55,389 nt of DNA, taken from NCBI RefSeq assembly GCF_025971925.1, contig NZ_JAPDHV010000011.1, forward strand, positions 1-55,389, written 5' to 3'. A program made the position numbers and the translations under genes. Positions within the stretch are counted from its first letter, which is position 1, and the number at the start of each line of letters is the position of its first letter. Source of the stretch: Chryseobacterium oryctis (lineage in GTDB: Bacteria; Bacteroidota; Bacteroidia; Flavobacteriales; Weeksellaceae). Below the pieces are notes generated by a model. It was not told the DNA's origin and did no database searches. It saw only the letters and a list, made by a program, of their open reading frames with translations. Shown here piece after piece: positions 49,845 to 55,389 of the stretch.

Positions 49845-52364
49845 ATGGAAATCTCCGCAATCAAAGAACGATTAAGTTTATCTGAAGTATTGAAGTATTA
49901 CCACCTTGAGCCTAAAAACTCTATGCTTCATTGCTTCTATCACGAAGACAGAACAGCAAGTCTGCAGGTAAATCTTGAAAAGAACTTTTACAAATGTCAT
50001 TCTTGCGGAAAATCGGGAGATGTTATCCAATTTATAGAAGATTATGAGACTTCGACAGGCTCAGTCTTATCAAAACATGAAGCGATAAAAAAGGCTGAAA
50101 GCCTTTTAATAAATAACGGAAAATTAATAATTAAAAATACTAGAGGTACTGCGGAGAACCTTGGGCAGACTGATTTCTCAGGAGAAAGGTCTGCCCTTTT
50201 TTTAGAAAATATGTTTGGGTATTTTAGAAAAGCCCTCTACTGCTCCACTCCTGCAAAACAATATATTGAGAAAAGAAATTTGGATAACTCAATTTTAGAG
50301 ATTGGTTACAACTCGGGTCAGTTCCATCACGGAGAACGGAAAAGTGAAGAATTAATCAATAATGCCATAGAAGTAGGATTATTATTAGATAAAGGACTCA
50401 TCAACAACAGAACGAAGGAAAAAGCCTATCAGGTTTTTGGAAACAAATGCATTGTTTTTCCGCTGAAAAATAAATCCGGAGAAATCGTAAGCTTTTATTT
50501 TAGGTCGATAATCGACAATAATAATTCTAAACATTATTATCTGAAAAACCGCAGAGGAATTTATCCAGGATATCCAAATAAAGATACTAAGAAACTCATT
50601 CTTACAGAAGCAATAATCGATTGTGCAAGTTTACTTCAGATAAAAGAAATTATCCAAAAAGGCTGTCACACTGAGCTTGTCGAAGTGATAAGCTGTTTTG
50701 GAACCAATGGATTAAACGAAGAGATTTTACAGGCGATAAAAAACTGGTGTCATTCTGAGCAAAGCGAAGAATCTAAAGAAATAATCTTTTGTTTTGATAA
50801 TGACAAAGCAGGAAAAGAAGCAGTTAAGAAATATGCAGAACTTTTGAAACAAGAATGTAGCAATATCACACTGAGCGTAGTCGAAGTGCCCAATAAAGAT
50901 GTAAACGAAACCTTGCAATTACACGATGAAACAATATTTACAGAATTATTAGAAAAGCGGAAATTTTTATTTTCATCTGAAATCGACAAAGGAGATTCGC
51001 TGACTTTAGGGAGGCAATTCGAGAGCCTCGACACGCAATTAAAATCTGCTGAATCTGCAAAATCAGCGGGATTCTTCGACTACGCTCAGAATGACAAACA
51101 TTCTGTCATTCTGAATGAAGCGAAGCGAAATGAAGAATCTACAAAAGAAACTCAATGGCAGTCCGCCACGGAGTTTCTACAACAAAAAGATTTATTAAAA
51201 TCCTTAAACCAACTCATCGAACAAGCAGGAATAATTGGGGAGGAAAACAGCAGACTGCTTTTATTCTTAATTACAATAAGTTATTTAAACAAAAGTCCGT
51301 TACACGGAATTGTACAAGGTTCAAGCGGAAGCGGAAAAACCCATATAATAAGCAGGATTGCTGATTTAATGCCACAAGAAGATGTACTCCGATTTACGAG
51401 AATCACGGAATCTAGTTTATACAATTGGGGAGAATTTGATTTATTCCAAAAGATCATCATCATCGAAGATTTAGACGGTTTAAAGGAAGATGCACTCTAT
51501 GCACTCAGAGAATTTATATCGAATCAAGTATTAAGAAGTTCGGTAACCATAAAAGATAAAAAAGGAAATAACAAATCATCTCATAAGATTGTGAAAGGTC
51601 AGTTTAGTTCTTTATCAGCCACAACAAAAGGCGAAACTTATGAGGACAATATGAACCGAAGTTTTATCATCGCTATTAATGAAAGTGAAGAACAAACCGA
51701 GAAAATTATCAGCTATCAAAACAAGCGAGTTGCAGGAATTATCGATAAAAACGGAGAACAGAAAGCCATTAGTTTTATACAAAAGATAGTTAGAAATCTA
51801 AAGCATTATGAAGTGATAAATCCTTATGCAACGCAAATACAATTGCCCAATAATGTAAAAAATAAGAGACGTTTAAACGAAATGTTTCAATCCATTATTA
51901 AGCAAATCACCATCCTGCACCAATACCAAAGAGAAACGAAAGATAATTTTTTAATCACAGAAATTGAAGATATAGAAAATGCAGTTGAGATATTATTCGA
52001 GAGCATTATTTTAAAAATTGATGAGCTAGACGGAAGTTTACGACAGTTCTTTGAGAAACTTAAAAAGCATTTTGGAGAAAAAAACCGTCAGAACGATACA
52101 CTCTTTACGAGGTTTGATGCCATGGAAATTACAGGATTTAAGAAAAGTCAGTTACAAGTTTATCTCAATGATTTGGTACGATTAGAATATTTAAAACAAA
52201 TAGGTTTTGCCAACAGAGGATTTAAGTATAAAATATCTTATAATGATAATATTCAGAAAGTTAGAAAAGGTTTGAAAGAAGAATTTGCAAAGCAGATAAA
52301 ACAATTAAAATCGGAAACCAGCGGAAGCCAGACGGAAGCCAATCGGAAACCAAACCATTATTAA
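49845..52364 (+). CDS. CHC2 zinc-finger/TOPRIM primase fused to AAA-type helicase
   Basis: 839 residues from the ATG giving MEISAIKERL; a TTG start 12 codons upstream overlaps the promoter box. CHC2 zinc finger: C30, H33, C51, C54, then GDVIQFIEDY. TOPRIM: Glu255 in LTEAIIDCASL and D318-N-D320 (FCFDNDKAG). ATPase: Walker A GSSGSGKT (Lys498) and Walker B IIIIEDLDG (about 537-545). The C-terminal region is helical and may be winged-helix. It should start replication of a mobile element. At least six palindromic repeats are inserted in frame, giving peptides such as CHTELVEV, CHSEQSEES and FFDYAQND at domain loops. An internal terminator-like hairpin follows the zinc finger. Confidence 0.88.
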   Translation: MEISAIKERLSLSEVLKYYHLEPKNSMLHCFYHEDRTASLQVNLEKNFYKCHSCGKSGDVIQFIEDYETSTGSVLSKHEAIKKAESLLINNGKLIIKNTRGTAENLGQTDFSGERSALFLENMFGYFRKALYCSTPAKQYIEKRNLDNSILEIGYNSGQFHHGERKSEELINNAIEVGLLLDKGLINNRTKEKAYQVFGNKCIVFPLKNKSGEIVSFYFRSIIDNNNSKHYYLKNRRGIYPGYPNKDTKKLILTEAIIDCASLLQIKEIIQKGCHTELVEVISCFGTNGLNEEILQAIKNWCHSEQSEESKEIIFCFDNDKAGKEAVKKYAELLKQECSNITLSVVEVPNKDVNETLQLHDETIFTELLEKRKFLFSSEIDKGDSLTLGRQFESLDTQLKSAESAKSAGFFDYAQNDKHSVILNEAKRNEESTKETQWQSATEFLQQKDLLKSLNQLIEQAGIIGEENSRLLLFLITISYLNKSPLHGIVQGSSGSGKTHIISRIADLMPQEDVLRFTRITESSLYNWGEFDLFQKIIIIEDLDGLKEDALYALREFISNQVLRSSVTIKDKKGNNKSSHKIVKGQFSSLSATTKGETYEDNMNRSFIIAINESEEQTEKIISYQNKRVAGIIDKNGEQKAISFIQKIVRNLKHYEVINPYATQIQLPNNVKNKRRLNEMFQSIIKQITILHQYQRETKDNFLITEIEDIENAVEILFESIILKIDELDGSLRQFFEKLKKHFGEKNRQNDTLFTRFDAMEITGFKKSQLQVYLNDLVRLEYLKQIGFANRGFKYKISYNDNIQKVRKGLKEEFAKQIKQLKSETSGSQTEANRKPNHY
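50049..50065 (-). repeat. In-frame palindromic repeat copy 1 in primase gene
   Basis: Minus-strand ACTGAGCCTGTCGAAGT; encodes T-S-T-G-S just after the zinc finger. Confidence 0.65.
50163..50203 (+). terminator. Terminator-like hairpin inside the primase gene
   Basis: GGGCAGAC and GTCTGCCC form a perfect 8-bp stem with an 18-base loop, followed by seven T. It has the form of an intrinsic terminator but lies inside the open frame, between the zinc finger and TOPRIM regions. Confidence 0.6.
50666..50688 (+). repeat. In-frame palindromic repeat copy 2 in primase gene
   Basis: TCACACTGAGCTTGTCGAAG plus TGA; encodes H-T-E-L-V-E-V in a TOPRIM loop. Confidence 0.75.
50749..50773 (+). repeat. In-frame palindromic repeat copy 3 in primase gene
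   Basis: GTCATTCTGAGCAAAGCGAA plus GAATC; encodes C-H-S-E-Q-S-E-E-S just before the DxD strand. Confidence 0.75.
50866..50888 (+). repeat. In-frame palindromic repeat copy 4 in primase gene
   Basis: TCACACTGAGCGTAGTCGAA plus GTG; encodes T-L-S-V-V-E-V. A one-base-longer spacer shifts the frame relative to copy 2. Confidence 0.75.
51070..51139. repeat. Inverted pair of in-frame repeats in primase gene (copies 5 and 6)
   Basis: A minus-strand copy (GTCATTCTGAGCGTAGTCGA ...) directly faces a plus-strand long variant (GTCATTCTGAATGAAGCGAA ...), giving a 70-base composite palindrome that begins GATTCTTC and ends GAAGAATC. It encodes FFDYAQNDK and SVILNEAKRNEES in the linker between TOPRIM and ATPase. 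Confidence 0.75.
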
Positions 52365-52392
52365 ACACTGATGAATAAAGAAAAGTTATTTA

Positions 52393-53220
52393 GTGTCCGA
52401 AAAAATCCAAAATAATGCAAAAGCAAAACAGTCGTATATGGAAAACTTCAGAAGATATTTAGAACTTAGGAACTATCAGAAAAAGAATGTCAAGAGAATA
52501 GTAGCCATAGCCAAAGAATACGAAGAATACAGAGAAAAAGGAAACCTTCCCAAAGAATACATTAGTTATCTGAAACTAAGAAAAAACAAAAATAATCCCG
52601 AAAAACTATTGAGCAACGGAACGATAAACAATTATTTAACAGCCCTGAAACTATACAGAAATTACAGAAAAAATATTAAACGGAAAGAAACAGATATCCT
52701 CTTCTGCAAAAGTCTTAAAACCTATATACCGAAAATAGAAATAGTAAGTCCGGAAGAAATACAAAGTCTGTTTGAAGCCACCCTAAACACTAGAGACAAA
52801 GCCGTTTTATGTTGCTTATATTATCTGGGATTAAGAGCCGGTGAAGCGGCAGAATTATTATTGGAAGACGTTGATTTAGAAAACCAAAAAGTATTGGTAA
52901 GAAAATCCAAAACAGGCTATCAGAGAGAAATCCCGATACATAGCAAAGCGTTAGAAATTTTTGAAGAATATGTAAAAGAAAGAATCCCTAAAGGAGAATG
53001 TTTTTTACAGGGATTAAAAGGGAATTTAACGCCTTCAGGAATAGAATTTATCATCGAAAAGATTGCAGAAAAAAGCAAGATTAAAAAGAGAATATATCCT
53101 CATTTACTAAGACACAGCATTGCAACACATCTTCTTAAAAACGGAATGGAACTTAAAAAAGTAAGTACATTTTTAGGACACAGAAGTTTAGAAAGCACAC
53201 AGAGATATACACATTTATGA
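52393..53220 (+). CDS. Tyrosine recombinase, first of a pair
   Basis: 275 residues from a GTG; an ATG 15 codons later (MENFRRYLEL) is the alternative start. An N-terminal SAM-like core-binding domain (about 15-100) is followed by the catalytic domain with Arg148 (LGLRAGEAAEL), His237 and Arg240 (HLLRHS), His263 (LGHRSLESTQRY) and nucleophile Tyr272; KSKTG carries the probable Lys. The catalytic set is complete, like XerC/D. The protein ends only three residues after the nucleophile, so it lacks the usual C-terminal helix. The stop overlaps the start of the second recombinase (ATGA). Confidence 0.92.
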   Translation: MSEKIQNNAKAKQSYMENFRRYLELRNYQKKNVKRIVAIAKEYEEYREKGNLPKEYISYLKLRKNKNNPEKLLSNGTINNYLTALKLYRNYRKNIKRKETDILFCKSLKTYIPKIEIVSPEEIQSLFEATLNTRDKAVLCCLYYLGLRAGEAAELLLEDVDLENQKVLVRKSKTGYQREIPIHSKALEIFEEYVKERIPKGECFLQGLKGNLTPSGIEFIIEKIAEKSKIKKRIYPHLLRHSIATHLLKNGMELKKVSTFLGHRSLESTQRYTHL

Positions 53221-54101
53221 AAGAGTTTTTACACTATTTAAAAGAACATTATCACTATGCAGAAAGAACAGTTACAGAAAAAGAAAATCATATTTTATTA
53301 TGGAAAAGCAAATGTTCCCGAAAACAGAATTTTGATACCGTAACAACACAAGAATTATTAAATATAATAGAATTATTACAGAAAAAATACTCCCTGAATA
53401 CCATCAACAATCACATCAAAACCGTAGAACAATACTTTGATTATCTGCAATTGAAAGGAAAAAGGAAAGACCACCCATTAAAAAACTTTAGAATAAAAAC
53501 ACCAAAAAGACCATTAATTACAGGATTTTTAACAGAAGATGAGCTAAACGAAATTTACACAAGATTTACAAATAGAAAATACCAAATACAAAAGTTCGAC
53601 ATCTACGGAAAAAGAGATAAAATCATTCTGGGATTAATCATTTATCAGGCTTTAAGTTCAGGATGTTTACGAGAATTAGAACTCAAAAATATTGATTTGG
53701 AAAAAGGACTCATCAGAGTCCCAAAAGCCACAGAAAACAGATTCAATGAGAGAATTTTACCCTTAGAAGCTTCACAGATTTTAGACATCTATCATTACAT
53801 AAAACAAACAAGACCCCAATTGGTAAAACTCTTGAAAACAAACACAGAAACTGAAAAACTTTTCGTCACAGACAGAAATACCAAATTTAGTAATATCACC
53901 ACCGAAATCAGAAAAAAAATAGAAATCCAAAATTTACAGCAAATCAGAAACAGCAGAATCAATCTCTGGCTAAAACAATATAATTTAAGAGAAGTACAAT
54001 ACAAAGCAGGATTTAAATGTATTCGAAGTCTTGAATATTTTAATCAATCAGAACTCGAAAACCTGAAACAGGAGCTGGAAAAGTTTTTATTCATTAAGTA
54101 A
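53217..54101 (+). CDS. Divergent tyrosine recombinase, second of a pair
   Basis: 294 residues, translationally coupled to the first recombinase. Core-binding domain about 1-90, then a catalytic-type domain. The first Arg (R152, SGCLRELELKN) is present and the second Arg is R244, but the HxxR histidine is Gln (Q241-Q-I-R244), the His/Trp position is Phe (GFKCIRS), and the candidate nucleophile Y274 (SLEYFNQ) sits one residue out of register. It may be a partner with reduced or altered activity, a DNA-binding helper, or an asymmetric subunit of a heteromeric recombinase. Confidence 0.85.
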   Translation: MKEFLHYLKEHYHYAERTVTEKENHILLWKSKCSRKQNFDTVTTQELLNIIELLQKKYSLNTINNHIKTVEQYFDYLQLKGKRKDHPLKNFRIKTPKRPLITGFLTEDELNEIYTRFTNRKYQIQKFDIYGKRDKIILGLIIYQALSSGCLRELELKNIDLEKGLIRVPKATENRFNERILPLEASQILDIYHYIKQTRPQLVKLLKTNTETEKLFVTDRNTKFSNITTEIRKKIEIQNLQQIRNSRINLWLKQYNLREVQYKAGFKCIRSLEYFNQSELENLKQELEKFLFIK

Positions 54102-54185
54102 AAGAATCACAAACCATAATAAACCAATACCATCCTATACAATAAAAAATTATATTTGTATTAATAATCATTAAAAACACATATT

Positions 54186-54920
54186 ATGGCAAGTACCTCA
54201 GAAACAGGGCACGCAAAGAATATTGCAAATCTGCAAGACCTTATCTCTTTTTGCAAAGGATATGCAGACCAATACAATCCTGTAAAAGAATCTCTTAAAA
54301 TTGATAGTTTAGAAACCCTTTATCAAGATGCATTGCAAAAGCTCACCGAAACCCAAAACAAAAAAACATTATTTGATAATGCTACAGACGACCGCATAAA
54401 TGCTTTTAAAGACCTTAATCCTTTAGCTACCAAAATAATCAACTCATTGGCTGTATCAGGGGTCAGCAAACTTACGGTAGACAATGCAAAAGGATTCAAC
54501 AAAAAACTACAGGGTAAAAGTGCAAAATCTACAGAAATACAAACAATAGCTAAAGACGGAGAACCTACCCCAAAAACAATATCCACATCACAACAAAGCT
54601 ATGACAGCAAAATTGCACACTTCTCCAATATGCTGCAAGTCCTTACCGAAAGTCAAGAATACAACCCCAATGAAGAAGAATTGAAAACAACAGCTCTACA
54701 AAATAAGCTTACCGATTTACAAGCGAAAAATACAGCACTTATTAATGCATATACCGATTATTCCAATGCTAAAATAAAAAGAGACCAAAAACTTTACGAC
54801 CCGTTAATAGGATTAGTACAAACCGCACAGGAAGTAAAATTATATGTAAAATCCGTGTTTGGAGCAACCAGTCCGCAGTACAAACAAGTATCGGGGCTGC
54901 AATTTACTAGAGCAAAATAA
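54186..54920 (+). CDS. Conserved helical protein of unknown function
   Basis: 244 residues, no signal peptide. From memory it belongs to a family seen in many Bacteroidota genomes that starts MAxTSExGHAKN and ends TSPQYKQVSGLQF, without a known role. The sequence is strongly helical with heptad-like stretches (KLTDLQAKNTALINAYTDYS), suggesting a coiled-coil bundle. TATATTTG lies upstream (about 54151-54158), an exact -7 box. It stands between the recombinase pair and the tandem repeats and may be cargo or a neighbour of the element. Confidence 0.7.
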   Translation: MASTSETGHAKNIANLQDLISFCKGYADQYNPVKESLKIDSLETLYQDALQKLTETQNKKTLFDNATDDRINAFKDLNPLATKIINSLAVSGVSKLTVDNAKGFNKKLQGKSAKSTEIQTIAKDGEPTPKTISTSQQSYDSKIAHFSNMLQVLTESQEYNPNEEELKTTALQNKLTDLQAKNTALINAYTDYSNAKIKRDQKLYDPLIGLVQTAQEVKLYVKSVFGATSPQYKQVSGLQFTRAK

Positions 54921-54935
54921 AATTAGTATTCTGCC

Positions 54936-55124
54936 ATCCCGATTTAAGATATTCCTATCCCGATTCAGAATATTACAATCCTGGTTCAAAATATTAGGCT
55001 TCGGGATTAGGATATTAGCATCCCGATTTAAGATGTTCCTATGCTGATTAAAGATATTAGCATCCCGATTCAGGATATTAACAATATCATTGAGGAAGTT
55101 AGCATTCTTGTTAAAGATGTTGGC
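54936..55124. repeat. Nine degenerate 21-bp tandem repeats
   Basis: Nine consecutive units of exactly 21 bases, of the type ATCCCGATTTAAGATATTCC plus one base, with 40-80 percent identity between units. The unit length is seven codons and one minus-strand frame stays open through all units (N-I-L-N-R-D-A type heptads), but it has no start codon and a TAA directly upstream, so I do not call it a gene. Not CRISPR: there are no unique spacers. Confidence 0.8.
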
Positions 55125-55162
55125 TTCCTTTTTTTATATTCTCCTTTCTCCAACTCCACAGC

Positions 55163-55190
55163 AAATTACATAATCGAAATTATACGCACA
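55163..55190 (-). other. dif-like tyrosine-recombinase core site 1
   Basis: On the minus strand: TGTGCGTATAA, 6-base spacer TTTCGA, TTATGTAATTT. The 11-6-11 layout and both arms resemble the bacterial dif site (Escherichia coli arms GGTGCGCATAA and TTATGTTAAAT). Confidence 0.55.
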
Positions 55191-55220
55191 TCCAACGCAA
55201 AAACGTTGTTCTCCACTCCG

Positions 55221-55244
55221 CCATCCTGAGCGAAGTCGAAGGGC
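55221..55244 (+). repeat. Palindromic repeat copy between the dif-like sites
   Basis: CCATCCTGAGCGAAGTCGAA plus GGGC, same family as the copies inside the primase gene. Confidence 0.65.
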
Positions 55245-55266
55245 TTCGCTACGCACAAAATCCCTC

Positions 55267-55295
55267 AGTGCCTATAATTTGAGATTATGTAAAAT
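55267..55295 (+). other. dif-like tyrosine-recombinase core site 2
   Basis: AGTGCCTATAA, 7-base spacer TTTGAGA, TTATGTAAAAT: same arms as site 1 but in opposite orientation, 76 bases away, spacer one base longer. Confidence 0.45.
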
Positions 55296-55356
55296 GCTTT
55301 CCTACACTCCGTGGAAACCACTCCGCTTCCCTCCCTCTGCGTTTTTCCATTGAAAG

Positions 55357-55380
55357 CCTGTCCTGAGCGGAGTCGAAGGA
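55357..55380 (+). repeat. Palindromic repeat copy at the window end
   Basis: CCTGTCCTGAGCGGAGTCGA plus AGGA. The whole 469-base stretch after the last gene contains only repeats and recombination-type sites; I see no gene in it. Confidence 0.6.
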
Positions 55381-55389
55381 GTAGCCCTT

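Noticed and set aside
54936..55124. CRISPR array
   Set aside because: The 21-base units abut with no spacers, and no cas gene is present.
54859..55229. Two small plus-strand frames across the 21-base repeats
   Set aside because: They are by-products of a repeat length divisible by three; one begins inside the upstream gene and neither has a promoter or a sensible N-terminus.

Overview
The window is low-GC DNA from a member of the Flavobacteriia, most likely Chryseobacterium or a close Weeksellaceae relative. The evidence is the Bacteroidota -7 promoter box TAnnTTTG in front of many genes, the lack of Shine-Dalgarno sequences, a fused SecDF, type IX secretion C-terminal sorting domains (YPNPVS / FPNPVS motifs), Bacteroidota-type Rhs proteins and many short MKK-type lipoproteins. 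The genus is an inference; no rRNA gene is present.

Positions 1 to about 38.9 kb are ordinary chromosome. In order there are: a lipoprotein (cut by the window start) divergent from a small XRE regulator; a minus-strand operon tatA - PAP2 phosphatase - TPR protein - trmL; a lone lipoprotein; an MFS exporter; secDF; hemN; two secreted proteins (a SASA-type esterase and a BNR-like propeller); an amino-acid permease; pnuC with a GFRN-repeat lipoprotein; dapF-mltG; a large TonB-type outer-membrane protein; a sugar/polysaccharide operon (aminotransferase - membrane protein - galE - cytidylyltransferase); a T9SS subtilisin; PEP carboxylase; a run of small poorly known genes including a membrane-anchored XRE regulator and an aspartyl-protease-like protein; an iron alcohol dehydrogenase; two homologous lipoproteins flanking a GDSL esterase and an IS200-like element; a DEAD-box helicase; and an ABC1/UbiB kinase. 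Nearly every transcription unit ends in a clear hairpin-plus-T terminator.

The accessory part runs from about 39.1 kb to the end. It opens with a 600-base gene-free leader holding a complex set of complementary segments. A tightly packed Rhs polymorphic-toxin operon follows: a T9SS propeller protein, a SpvB/TcB-like first Rhs half, and a TcC-like second half ending in a restriction-endonuclease-fold toxin, with a DUF4304-type immunity gene. Next is an orphan second toxin tip (GIY-YIG/URI-like) with its own immunity gene. Each immunity gene is followed by a hairpin with the same outer bases (CTCCCGC ... GCGGATAA) but a different stem, so the toxin/immunity pairs look like cassettes.

From 49.3 kb there is a compact element that I do not recognise as a described one: an XRE repressor divergent from a CHC2-TOPRIM-helicase primase, then two overlapping tyrosine recombinases (the second with altered catalytic residues), a conserved gene of unknown function, nine 21-bp tandem repeats and two inverted dif-like sites. 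The primase gene carries at least six in-frame copies of a short palindromic repeat (core CTGAG..GTCGAAG) also found between genes and inside the T9SS gene of the Rhs operon. The outer arms of the copies differ but stay complementary. These repeats, the cassette hairpins and the dif-like sites are the most interesting signals here.
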